The notes under the pieces were generated by a model, which saw nothing but the letters and a program-made list of their open reading frames with translations, was not told where the DNA came from and did no database searches. This document shows, in pieces, positions 28,995-38,619 of a stretch of 64,000 nucleotides of DNA. The DNA is from Halosegnis marinus. Its GTDB lineage: Archaea > Halobacteriota > Halobacteria > Halobacteriales > Haloarculaceae. Every line of letters begins with the position of its first letter. Position 1 is the first letter of the stretch. Both the position numbers and the translations under genes were made by a program. Where the stretch lies: contig NZ_CP119803.1 of assembly GCF_029338355.1 (NCBI RefSeq), positions 1 to 64,000 on the forward strand, in the 5' to 3' direction.

Positions 28995-29390
28995 CTAAAA
29001 CGGACTCGTGAGCCAGCTGTGGTCATCTGCTTGGGCTTCCACCTGTCGTCCGAACACATCGCGAAGGGGATAGGGGGTGCCATCGACCCAGAGATCGTAC
29101 TCGTTGCCGCGATCGCTGCGGTGGATGTCTGCCTCGACGGCAAACTGGATGATCGGTGAGTCAGCGTGTTCGAGATCATCGCCCTTGCGATCCATCGTGC
29201 GCCGAAGCTCCGTGATGAAGTCCGGTCGCGTAAAAGCGGATTCAAGATTGACGACCGTCACCTGCGTGGGGAGATCATCGTCCTCGAGGAGCTCGACAAA
29301 CGCATCCACAGGAAACTGCGTCGGAAACGTCTCATACTGCTCCCGTTCGACGATATTGTAGACGCCCGGGATCTGGCCGCGTTTCGGCAT
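28995..29390 (-). CDS. 131-residue protein of the helicase-methylase-ATPase cluster
   Basis: ATG at 29390, 76 bp after the DUF499 gene. Residues 10-70 alternate strands and acidic helices (FPTQFPVDAFVELLEDDD, TQVTVVNLESAF). Residues 85-120 read as a beta sheet (FAVEADIHRSDRGNEYDLWVDG). No catalytic or metal motif is evident. It is codirectional with the methylase and ATPase and is therefore probably a small accessory subunit of that system. The family is not recognised; DUF3780 is a thought because it accompanies DUF499/DUF1156 elsewhere, but I see no specific support. Confidence 0.65.
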   Translation of the reverse strand: MPKRGQIPGVYNIVEREQYETFPTQFPVDAFVELLEDDDLPTQVTVVNLESAFTRPDFITELRRTMDRKGDDLEHADSPIIQFAVEADIHRSDRGNEYDLWVDGTPYPLRDVFGRQVEAQADDHSWLTSPF

Positions 29391-29466
29391 GATGATTGAT
29401 TAGAATATCTGTGGGGGCTCGAATGAAGGTACCGGTGGCGAGTGGCGATGTGGGGACGGTGGGCGA

Positions 29467-32400
29467 CTACTCTTTCGTGAATTCAGCGTCGACGATGATA
29501 CTGTGGGCGTCGTCACTGAGCCCTTCGAAAAACGCTGTCAGCTCGGCCGCGGGTTGGTTCGCCTCAAGTGCGAGCTCGATCGTCGTATGTTCCACCGTGG
29601 CCGTGTCCTGGAGCTCGGCCGGCAGGCCCCCATCCTCGGGGAGGGTGAATTCGATCGTCGCGTGGTTGACCGATCCCTCGTCCTGTTCTCGGTTCCACTT
29701 GTCGCGGAGATCGGCCGCCGAGCCCCCGTTGTAGTGGAATTCCCAGATGAGCTCCTCGTCGGACTTGGGCGTGCTAAACGGATAACCGGGCATCCACTGG
29801 CCGGGATCCGTCGACCCGTTGTTCGCGATGACATACGCCGGGTCGCTGTCGGTCCCGAGATGCTGTAGCAGATACGTCTTGATCGCAGCCTCGGGAGCGG
29901 AGCTGCCAAAACGGGTGTGCAAGTCGTCGATGGTGAAATTGGTGTCCGAGTCAAGCGAGCCGATGTAATCGTCGATCTCGGCTGCGATCGCGCCGGAAAC
30001 ACTCGGCACGATCGTCATCTCGAACACATCCCGATCGCCGAGGGAGTCGACATAGCCGTTCTCCGTGCGGAGGAGATGCTGCTCGCTGAGGAGCGTCATC
30101 ACGGCCTCCGTGACTGCTTGCTCTGTGTCCTCGGCGGGGAGATACACGCTCGTGTCGCCACGGATCGCTCGAAGAACGGCCTCTACTGACGCTTCCCCAG
30201 TGTCGTCGATCGCCTCACGCAGCCGCTCGGCCACTGCCGACGGGCCGATCTGTGTGGCACGCGAGACATCCCGAACGGTACCGTCCAGCTGGGGTTCATC
30301 GAGGAGCTCTGCCCCCCTGGCGATCACGTAGCCGTCGTCGTTCGTCAGCCGGCCGATCGCCATGAACAACAGATCCTTTTCGTCGCCCTCGATCCGGACT
30401 TGGGTCTTCGAGGTGAGTGTGTTGTAGTAGTCGCCGATCGCGAGCTCCGTTGTCCCGGCGGAAAACTGCCCGCGGATGTCATCGATCACATCGTCGATCT
30501 CCCAGACATCGATGTCGGCCTCAAGCACGAGCTTCGTCTGGGGCGTCAGCTGATCGAGATCGGTGCTAAAGCCGTCTGTCGGCGTGTGGAGCAAAATGGG
30601 CTTGTCAACGAGGCCGCCGTTCTTCGCGGCATCGAGGACATCGCCAGTGCCGCCGGGGATCGGGAGCGCTGGCTTGGTGAGGAACTCCTCGTAGATAGCC
30701 TGGATTGTCGTCTCGCCCTTGCGTTCAAGCAGATCTTCTGCGATCGGCCAGATGTGTGACTCGAGATCGAACGGGTCGGCCGCGGCCTCGTCGATGAGCG
30801 TCTTGGCGCTGTACTCGTCCTTATCCTCGTCAAGAACAAACACGTCCAGCTGCATCGGCGTCGCCATCTCGAATTCATTCAGCAAGTCATCGCCATCGAT
30901 GACGTCTCCGTACGCGAGCCGAAGCTCCTTGCGGAGCTCCTGCTCTTCTTGCTCTTTCATGTTCTTGATCCGGGCTCGGATCCCATCATCGAGGCCCTGG
31001 TCGGCGAGCACCTGGCGAGCACCCTCAACGTAGCGCGCCTTGTCGATGTAGCGGGTGCCCGATTCGATCGCATCGCCTTCGTTCGGTTGGACGAAGATGA
31101 ACGTGTTACGCCAGGAACGCCCACGGCCGTCGTTTGTGATAACCGCACGGACGCGTTCCGGCGTCCACTCCTCACTGTGGATAATCACCTTCACCTGGTT
31201 GGTGTCGGGAATCTTCGAGAGCTCATCCGGGCGGAAGCCGACGGTGTAGGAATGCGGCCCGAAGAGCTCGCTGACCATATCCGCGATTTCGCCTTTGGCG
31301 GCCCGTTCGGAGACATCGCTGGCTGCATTGCGAATCAGCGCGTTCGGGTTCCGCTTATCACGAATCGCATACTTGCCGTTCAGCTTGTGGAGGTGCCAGG
31401 CGACACCGTGGATCTGCTCAAGCTGGATGTAGATATCCGAGATCCGGTTGTTCGTCTGGTAGGTCCCCATGACGATCTCGGACACGTCCGCGCCCTCACC
31501 CTGGCTGTCGTTGAGCGAGTAGAGGAGGATCGTGTTCAGGATCCGCCGGCCGAAGTCGATACTCGCATCCAGCCGCTTGATATCGTTGACACAGGCGGTC
31601 GGGCGGGCGAAGTCGATTTTGATGAGCTCGTCTTCGAACTGCTCGGCGTCGATATCGCCGTGAGTGATGAGATCCGTCTGGTCCTGCAGCTCCAAGAGCA
31701 GCGTCGAGAACAGATAGATCATCCCGCGAGTGTTTTGGTTCTCATCGCCGGCATAGTACCGCGACTCGAGCGTCTCGATGAGCGCCGGATGGAACGGGTA
31801 CAGCTCCAGCATCTCGTCGCGCGTGACGGCCTCATCGTCGACGTAATCCGAGCGGTGGTACGCCTCGAGATAGCCGTCGATGATGTCGCTCGCGGGCCCT
31901 TCCTCGACCCCGTCGATCAAGCGGTGGAGGAGGACATCTTCCTTGCTCACCTTACTGTCCATGTTCACCTGGACTGCATCCTCCCGATTGAGGATATCAT
32001 GGACTTTGGAGCCGCGGCGAAGCACCGAGGCAATGGTGAACAGATCGAGCGACTCGATCGCTGTCGCCTCCATGAGGGCCTGGAGGAACCCCCGGTTTGC
32101 GGACTCTAGGTCTTTGTCCAGGGTGTCAAACCAGTCTTCGAGCTCGTCGATGATGAACGCGACCGTCCGATCGCCAACGGCCTCCTGGATGGTCTTGATG
32201 TCCGGGTAGCCGCCGGTATCGAAGTCACCGGGGTCGGCATCGAGGCCTTCGAAGAATGGCTCCCACAGGTAGTCATAGTCGTTGTTCTCGTACTGCATCG
32301 CGACGGTGATCGCCGTCGCATCCTCGGGGAGCGCCGCCTGGAGCCCGTCGACGTTTCCTTTATCGGCGGCCCACTCGCCGGCGACGCGTGGTGCGGCAAA

Positions 32401-32697
32401 GCAGTGATACAGCGCCACCATCTGGTGGGACTTCCCCGAACCGTACGGCCCGTAGAGTACGTGCGCCTTTCGCGGGTCATCGCCGTTGAGTGAATCACGA
32501 AGGATCGAGAGCGTCTCCTGTAGACCCTGGGTCGTGACCGTCCGCTTGAAGAAGGTATCCGCATCCGCCTCAAATTCGTCCTCGTCGTCGATATTATAGA
32601 GTTTGACCTGGCCATCAATGCGGCCCTCCTCCCGGAGCTCCTCGCTGAGTGTGACAGTGTCAGCGAGGGTTTGCGTCAGCGAATCCGCGTTTGCCAT
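29467..32697 (-). CDS. DUF499-type P-loop ATPase of defence system
   Basis: 1,076 residues, ATG at 32697. Walker A is LYGPYGSGKSHQMVAL (about residue 82) and Walker B is VAFIIDELEDWFD (about 175). An AAA+-like core follows with RRGSKV and a possible Arg-finger region. The C-terminal 500 residues contain winged-helix-like segments (for example PSAVAERLREAIDD). The order and length match DUF499 proteins, large ATPases found next to DUF1156 methylases in defence islands. It probably couples ATP use to DNA surveillance with the methylase upstream (80-bp gap) and the SNF2 helicase on the other strand. Biochemical function is not established. Confidence 0.85.
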   Translation of the reverse strand: MANADSLTQTLADTVTLSEELREEGRIDGQVKLYNIDDEDEFEADADTFFKRTVTTQGLQETLSILRDSLNGDDPRKAHVLYGPYGSGKSHQMVALYHCFAAPRVAGEWAADKGNVDGLQAALPEDATAITVAMQYENNDYDYLWEPFFEGLDADPGDFDTGGYPDIKTIQEAVGDRTVAFIIDELEDWFDTLDKDLESANRGFLQALMEATAIESLDLFTIASVLRRGSKVHDILNREDAVQVNMDSKVSKEDVLLHRLIDGVEEGPASDIIDGYLEAYHRSDYVDDEAVTRDEMLELYPFHPALIETLESRYYAGDENQNTRGMIYLFSTLLLELQDQTDLITHGDIDAEQFEDELIKIDFARPTACVNDIKRLDASIDFGRRILNTILLYSLNDSQGEGADVSEIVMGTYQTNNRISDIYIQLEQIHGVAWHLHKLNGKYAIRDKRNPNALIRNAASDVSERAAKGEIADMVSELFGPHSYTVGFRPDELSKIPDTNQVKVIIHSEEWTPERVRAVITNDGRGRSWRNTFIFVQPNEGDAIESGTRYIDKARYVEGARQVLADQGLDDGIRARIKNMKEQEEQELRKELRLAYGDVIDGDDLLNEFEMATPMQLDVFVLDEDKDEYSAKTLIDEAAADPFDLESHIWPIAEDLLERKGETTIQAIYEEFLTKPALPIPGGTGDVLDAAKNGGLVDKPILLHTPTDGFSTDLDQLTPQTKLVLEADIDVWEIDDVIDDIRGQFSAGTTELAIGDYYNTLTSKTQVRIEGDEKDLLFMAIGRLTNDDGYVIARGAELLDEPQLDGTVRDVSRATQIGPSAVAERLREAIDDTGEASVEAVLRAIRGDTSVYLPAEDTEQAVTEAVMTLLSEQHLLRTENGYVDSLGDRDVFEMTIVPSVSGAIAAEIDDYIGSLDSDTNFTIDDLHTRFGSSAPEAAIKTYLLQHLGTDSDPAYVIANNGSTDPGQWMPGYPFSTPKSDEELIWEFHYNGGSAADLRDKWNREQDEGSVNHATIEFTLPEDGGLPAELQDTATVEHTTIELALEANQPAAELTAFFEGLSDDAHSIIVDAEFTKE

Positions 32698-32777
32698 GTA
32701 ATTGTGTGAACCCGGGCGGGTGCTCGGATAAACATGGCGGTCAGCTGGTGCATGAAACGATCCCTCTGGCGATTAGC

Positions 32778-35406
32778 TCACAGATCAGTGGTGTCTCGCT
32801 CTGCAAGCAACCGCCGGTATGTTTCGTCGCCAGTGGCATCTGCCAGGCGACTGGCGAGCGCTTGGAGGCCCTCATCGTCGCGCCACGCATCGAGCTGGGG
32901 CTGGAGTGACTCGCCACGCTCGAAGCGCCGCCGTAGGAACTGCAGCTTCACGAGCGGGGTCACGTTCGTCTCGTTCGCGACACAGTGGTCGACATAGCGG
33001 ATGCGGGCGGGCGCATCCCACGTACCGAGCTGGGGGCCCTCAGGTGACTCGATGATGAGGCGACGCTGTTGGAGCGTGTCCATGTCGACGTTTGTCCCCC
33101 GGATGCTGTCATGAACGGCGGCGATGTCGTCGGGCATGTCGTCGAGTAGATCGAGGAAGATGTCCGTTGCGGTGAGCTCACCGGCGTCTTCGATCAGCGT
33201 AAACATGGCCTCGACAACTGCCCTGGCATCCATAGGCTCGCCGTCCTGTTCGATCCGGCCTGCATGCTCGCTGTAGCGGCGCAGACACGCACCAAGTTCT
33301 AGGACGCCCCGCTCACCCTGGGAGAGTGAGCGTTCGCGCTCGAGCGTTTCTCGAAGCTCGCCGACGTCTCGATGCATCTCGCGACGAAGGGCTCGCCAGC
33401 TGGTCGGGGTCGGTTGCTCGACTCTCGGGACAGCAACGACAAGCACATCGAATTCAGCATCACTCGCGTCCGTGAAGCTCGGCACGTTCACCGACAGGGG
33501 GTACAGCTGCTCGATCGTGAACCCCGCATCACAGACGGTGTCAACCAGTGTACCCCACGCTGCCGCGTCGGTGTAGCGATACGTGAAGGCGAGGAGGCCA
33601 TCATCGGCGAGCTGGCGCTCCATCGTCGCGAAGGCCTCGGCGAGATCGGCTTCAAAGTCGGATGCGCATTGCTCTGTGAACGGATTCTCGACGATGCTAC
33701 CCGTGCGTGGGGTCAGCGCCGGCGCAAACGCCTCGTAGCGATCGCCCAGGAGCTGCCGTTGCCAGACGTAGAAGTAGTCGGCGAGATCCGCATACAGGAG
33801 CTGGTCGTAGTAAGGCGGGTCCGTGATGATCAGATCCACCGGTTCCGAGAGCTCGACATCTCGCATATCGGCTTGGTGGAGCTCACTATCGGTCTTGATG
33901 GGCGTGGTGAACCTCGCGGTTGCAGTATCGCCCTCTGGTGTCAGGTACCGATCCGTGGGGGCATGCGCGTACTCGATGCCATCGCGAACCATCTGGACCG
34001 ATTTTCGGAACGTGCCCATCCCGTAATCAGTCCCCCACGGATTGGCCTCGGCTGGACGAGTGACGGGGTCGAACGTGTTCGTCTGGAACAGATCGTTGAT
34101 GTGGTTCTTAGAGGCCTGGTAGCCGACGAGCATCGTGTTGAATCGGAGCATATCAGAAAAGGCGAGCAAGAGATACTCCTGGATGAGCGGCTCCTCGACG
34201 TCGTCGATCGCGCGAAGCAGCGTGGCAAGCGCGAGGAGCTGCCGGTCGTTGTAGCAGTCCGTCCACGCTGTGTACCCGTGTTGGAACAGATCGTTGCCGG
34301 AGATCGATGATGCGGCCGTGATCGCTCCTTCGGGAATCGGGTCATCTGGTACATACTCACGAAGCTCATCGCTGGCGGCCCACTCGTCGGCGGCTGTCTC
34401 GTAGCGCTCGCGATCGGCGTCTGAGGCGGCCTTGTACCCTTTCGCGGGGGAGTCGCGATCGCCATCACACGTCGGACAGTAGTACTCGATCGCGTAGAGA
34501 CGCTGGCTGTAGCCGCCCTGCTCGGCGACCGCATCGGTCACGGGGTACCGTTGGCCGCAGTGACGGCAGGCGTACTCGCCGCCTCCAACGGTCCCCGCCG
34601 ACGGGTCGAACGTCGTCTCACAGTCCGTGCAGGTGGTTTCGGCCTCCCAGTCATCAGTGTAGACAAGCGCCTCACAGTCCGGGCAGTGGACCAGATACTC
34701 GCCCTTGTGGTCGTACCGACCGTTCGCGACGCGGCGATCCGAAAAGGGGGACTGTGTCACCACACGAGACACAGTCTAACTCTTTCACCCACAGCGCATG
34801 CATGACATCAGCCGTGTGGTCGTCACTGGCGTGGGGGCAGGGTGTCTGATAATGGTTGGTCAGCTCCTCGGCCACCTCGGCTGTGACCGACTCGAAGGCC
34901 GCATCGAACGCGTCGAGCTCGACGCTGCTTGCGCCCAATTGCGTCTTCGTGACAAACCACGCGACGGGATTGAGATCGGTGCCGATCACATCCGCGCCAA
35001 AGCGTGCGGCTTCGGTGAGGAACGTGCCACCGCCCATGAATGGGTCGTAGACGCGGACATCGTCGATCGTGATGTCGCTGGTGTACCAGGGCCACAGGGC
35101 GTCGGGATCAGTCGCAGAGACGGCATCGATCGCGCCGGCCAGCGCCGACTCATCGGGGCCGTCAAGCGTTATCTGCCTCCCCTCGCCGTGGATTGTGGTC
35201 GCGTCCGCATCGGTGATGAGTCCGTACAGGGAGATCGCCCGTCCGACACTGCCGAGGCGGCGGGCCCACCATTTGTGCATCGTGTAGATCGGCCGGTAGT
35301 GGCGCTTTGCGCGTCGCTCCCGCTCAGCTATCGCAGAGATACGCTCGATGGGAAAGCCGCGTTCGAGCGGTCGCCGGCCAGACGCAGAATCATCGGGGGG
35401 CGACAT
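32778..35406 (-). CDS. DUF1156 DNA methyltransferase, copy 1 (frameshifted)
   Basis: About 876 residues. The frame breaks at the A4G5 run at 34742-34750 (+ strand). A 2-nt loss explains it exactly, since the other copies read VPLF-x-DYRVA where this one jumps. ATG at 35406. Residues 17-50 match the DUF1156 signature (LERGFPIERIS, then RHYRPIYTMHKWWARR). SAM motif I is DPFMGGGTFLTEAARFG; zinc ribbons (CVSCG, CPDC, CTDC, CRHCG, CPTC) sit between it and catalytic motif IV, ITDPPYYDQLLYADL. The enzyme should modify adenine N6 or cytosine N4. It is the most diverged of the four copies and the one in the canonical operon with DUF499. Confidence 0.87.
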
Positions 35407-35507
35407 AGGTGATATCCGCATGTGGACGCTATCCCGTTAAACTGTACCGGGCTTTGACGCCCGGCCCGAGACGAATCGTTATGTCGGTTGGCTAACTCAC
35501 GCTTGGT
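35407..35507. promoter_or_regulatory. Divergent promoter region of the helicase-methylase-ATPase cluster
   Basis: 100 bp between the divergently transcribed DUF1156 (35406) and SNF2 helicase (35508) genes. Control of both strands of the system must lie here. I see no palindrome of the GTTCGTAG type in it. Confidence 0.5.
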
Positions 35508-37322
35508 ATGCCAGAGTCGGGCGCGGGCGATGACTCACGATTCGTGACGGTCGAGCGGACCGACCATATCGCGGAGTCGCTCACCGAATCCGAAGAGGGA
35601 GCGTCATCGGACGGTGTCCTCGCCGCGTTTGCCCGGAGGGTCGCGGCCGGTGAGTCGGACACGGCGCTCCAAGCGCTCGACCAGCTCGATCGGACAGATG
35701 TCAAGCTCCTCGAACACCAGGTGAATGCGGCATATCGAGCGCTGTTTGAGATGAACGGCACTGCCTTGCTAGCCGATGAGGTTGGCCTGGGGAAGACGAT
35801 CGAAGTCGGGATGATCCTCAAAGAGATGCACCACCGGGACACCTCCGGATCGGTGTTGATCCTGACCCCCGCACAGCTGGCCAAGCAATGGCAAGGTGAG
35901 CTGTCGGAGAAATTTGGACTCGAGTATGTCTGCAATTACGACGATGAGTTTGTGGACTTCGCCACCCATGATCACGTGATCGCGTCGATCGACACGGCGA
36001 AAAGCGATCGCCACCGAGAGACCGTGCTTGCGCGCGACTGGGACGTCCTTGTGTTGGATGAGGCCCACTACGTGAAAAACGAGGAGACGGAGCGGTACTC
36101 ACTGATCGACCAGCTGCGCTATCGGTATGCGTTTTTCCTCACGGCGACACCGATCCAAAACGAGCTGACGGATCTGTACAATATCATCTCGTTGCTGCGC
36201 CCGGGGCTGTTCGGCACACGAGACGTCTTCCACAACTACTTCGTCGACACGAATGACACGCTGGTCAACACTGAGGAGCTTCAGCGACGGCTCGGGCAGG
36301 TGATGATCCGAAACCGTCGCGCGGAGACAGATATCGACTTCACCGATCGCCATATCGACACGCGTACGTTTCCGCCGACCCCGGCCGAGCGCGAACTATA
36401 CGAGCTTGTAACGGAGTACGTGACGGGTGCGTATAGCCAGGATCAGGGGCAGAAGCTCGTGTTGATGCTCCTCCAGAAGGAGGTGGTTAGCAGTCCGGCG
36501 GCGCTTCGTGGAACTATTCAAAAGCAGCTCCATGACCAGGAGCATCTCGACTCACGTGACGATCTCCGGTCGATTCTGGATGCGATCGATGCGATCGAGA
36601 CAAACACGAAACAACAGCGCCTCACCGATATCATCGACCAGGCCCGTGAGACGGTCGACAAGGGGCGTGTGATCGTCTTTACCCAATTCCGGGCCACGCA
36701 GGCCACACTGCTTGCGGGGCTCGCAGACGCTGGCTACACCACACACGCGTTCCACGGTGGCCATTCAAGCGCGGAAAAGGAGACGATCGTCGCGGATTTC
36801 GAGCGCGAGGGTGGCATTCTCGTCTCGACGGACGCCATGAACGAGGGCCGAAACCTCCAGTTTTGCAATATTATGGTGAACTACGATCTGCCGTGGAACC
36901 CGATGAAGGTCGAACAGCGAATTGGGCGAATTCATCGGATCGGCCAGGATCGCGACGTCTACGTGTTCAATATGGCGCTTGAAGGGACGATCGAAGAGTA
37001 CGTACTTGAGCGACTGTACAGCAAGATCGATCTGTTCCAACAGACGGTGGGCGAGCTCAGTACGATCCTTTCGGGGCTTGAGCAATCCGGCCAGAGCTTC
37101 GAGGACGCAATCTTCGAGCGGCTCCTCGATGCTGGGTCGCAGATCGAATTAGAGAACGACTTCGACGCAATGGCCGTCGATCTGAGCGAACAACAGGAGC
37201 TTGCCTCGAAAATGGCCGAATTCAACGATGGCGTGTTTGCGGGGTTCGATCTGGGTGCGGATCGTGATATGCCGGCGGGTGGGGTAGCAGGGGCTCAAAC
37301 ACGGTTGGGTGATCACGAGTGA
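35508..37322 (+). CDS. SNF2/RapA-like helicase of defence system
   Basis: 604 residues, ATG at 35508. SF2 motifs in order: Q-like VKLLEHQ; motif I LLADEVGLGKTIEVGMIL (about 87); Ia LILTPAQLAKQW; II VLVLDEAHYVKN (about 182); III FLTATPIQN; IV VIVFTQFRAT; V VSTDAMNEGRNLQ; VI QRIGRIHRIGQ. The class is SNF2/HepA. These translocases move on double-stranded DNA and accompany DUF1156 methylases in several defence systems. The stop overlaps the next gene by 4 nt (GTGA). Family relatives are often about 1,000 residues, so the downstream protein may be the detached C-terminal half. Confidence 0.9.
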   Translation: MPESGAGDDSRFVTVERTDHIAESLTESEEGASSDGVLAAFARRVAAGESDTALQALDQLDRTDVKLLEHQVNAAYRALFEMNGTALLADEVGLGKTIEVGMILKEMHHRDTSGSVLILTPAQLAKQWQGELSEKFGLEYVCNYDDEFVDFATHDHVIASIDTAKSDRHRETVLARDWDVLVLDEAHYVKNEETERYSLIDQLRYRYAFFLTATPIQNELTDLYNIISLLRPGLFGTRDVFHNYFVDTNDTLVNTEELQRRLGQVMIRNRRAETDIDFTDRHIDTRTFPPTPAERELYELVTEYVTGAYSQDQGQKLVLMLLQKEVVSSPAALRGTIQKQLHDQEHLDSRDDLRSILDAIDAIETNTKQQRLTDIIDQARETVDKGRVIVFTQFRATQATLLAGLADAGYTTHAFHGGHSSAEKETIVADFEREGGILVSTDAMNEGRNLQFCNIMVNYDLPWNPMKVEQRIGRIHRIGQDRDVYVFNMALEGTIEEYVLERLYSKIDLFQQTVGELSTILSGLEQSGQSFEDAIFERLLDAGSQIELENDFDAMAVDLSEQQELASKMAEFNDGVFAGFDLGADRDMPAGGVAGAQTRLGDHE

Positions 37323-38514
37323 GTCCACGACAAGCGACTGTCGATGGAGACCGCGCGCTTGAGCGCTCGCCCACGCATGTGAAGCAGGTATTGCGTGCGG
37401 TGTGTGTGGGCGCCGATGTCGAGCTTGTCGAGGGGAGCCTACATGGACGGTTCGCGGGGCTGGTGAGTCGCTGCCGGCGCCACTCGCAGAGCGGCTTGCT
37501 GCCGCTACGGGCGAGATCGAGCTGTGGCTAACGCCAGGAGAGGAGGAACCTACAGGGCCGAACCAATACGACTGCACACCCGAATCGACCCTTGCAGGGG
37601 CGCTGTTAGACTCGGTTGGCGCTGGGCCGCCGTGTGCGATACCGCTCTCTGAATCAGTGCTCGATGAGCCAGTGCCTGAGTGGATCGACGCCTCCTCGCT
37701 GTCGGTAGTGGATCGGAAGTTTTCACCGTACTTCACGAAACAGGGCGTCTGGTGTCTGGTCGAAGTGTCGATCGAGACGGTCAGTGAATTCGAGCGGGAC
37801 TTCCTGGTGAGTGTTGGAGTGGATGCTGACACAGGGGAGCCGTTGCCGTTGCTGGCCGAGGTGGGGGATGTGGTCACACAGTCGCCCGCACATCCGGGCG
37901 TAACCGAATCGGAGCCGACAACTGTTGATGCGGAGGTGTTTGCAGCCGCTCACGAGCGGGCGCATGCAGTGACTGAAGCAACGGTTGACGAGATCCAAGA
38001 GCAAGCCGGGAACGCTGCAGGTGTTGAATTCGAGGAGTATCTGGAGGTGCAAGCAGAGCGACTCGAGACGCTTCGCAAGGAACGCGAACGGCTTGACGAA
38101 GAGCTTGCCTCAATTCGATCGGCACTAGAGGCGGCAACAGAGCGAGCCGAGCGGTTAGAGCTGTTGGACGATCAGGAAACTCGCCAGGAGGAGCGTTCCG
38201 ATGTGGTTGCAGAGCTAACTGAACTCGAGGAGGCTCGACGAGATGGATTCCCGGCGTATCAACAGAAAATCCGGAACCGGCACCGAATCAACGCCGAGTA
38301 TACGATCGTCGCGTCGCTCGTGATCCCGTACCAGAAGGGCGATCTCGAGCTGACGGTGACCGATGGGGCGGAAACGTGTGTAGTTTCGCAGATCTACGGA
38401 CACGAGGCAGCGTTCTTCGAGGCACCGTCGTGTGGGCGGTGTGGAGAGACCCTTGGTGCGGGTGGGGCGAGGATCGTTGAGGGGGAGCTGCGCGGGCTGG
38501 ATTGTGGGTGTTAG
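37319..38514 (+). CDS. Coiled-coil/zinc-end partner of the SNF2 helicase (one frameshift)
   Basis: About 398 residues from the GTG at 37319, after restoring one base near 37453-37463; without it the frame changes at HGRFAG and resumes as ESLPAPLAERLAAATGEIEL. Residues 130-190 form a beta-rich domain (SPYFTKQGVWCLVEVSIE). Residues 210-300 are a long coiled coil (LETLRKERERLDEELASIRS). The C-terminus has a CGRCG and a final CGC, probably a zinc site. The 4-nt overlap and content suggest that it works with the helicase as one functional unit. No family name is claimed. Confidence 0.75.
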
Positions 38515-38522
38515 GGGCATTC

Positions 38523-38541
38523 GTTCGTAGTGGCTACGAAC
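38523..38541. repeat. 19-bp palindrome GTTCGTAG-TGG-CTACGAAC
   Basis: A perfect 8-3-8 palindrome 8 bp after the stop of the 37319 gene and about 80 bp before the distal end of CRISPR array 1. It could form a stem-loop terminator but lacks a T-tract. The same palindrome in the origin argues for a protein site. Confidence 0.65.
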
Positions 38542-38619
38542 ACGATGGTGCTTGTCACACCTGTACAGGTGCATCTATACCACTCAGACACAGAAACCGG
38601 TGCGGCAACCGGCTTCGAA

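Noticed and set aside
30949-32109. 386-codon open frame opposite DUF499
   Set aside because: Antisense shadow; the minus-strand frame carries the ATPase motifs.
38523-38541. Palindrome as a simple terminator hairpin
   Set aside because: There is no T-tract and the same sequence occurs in the origin and upstream of genes, where a terminator makes no sense.
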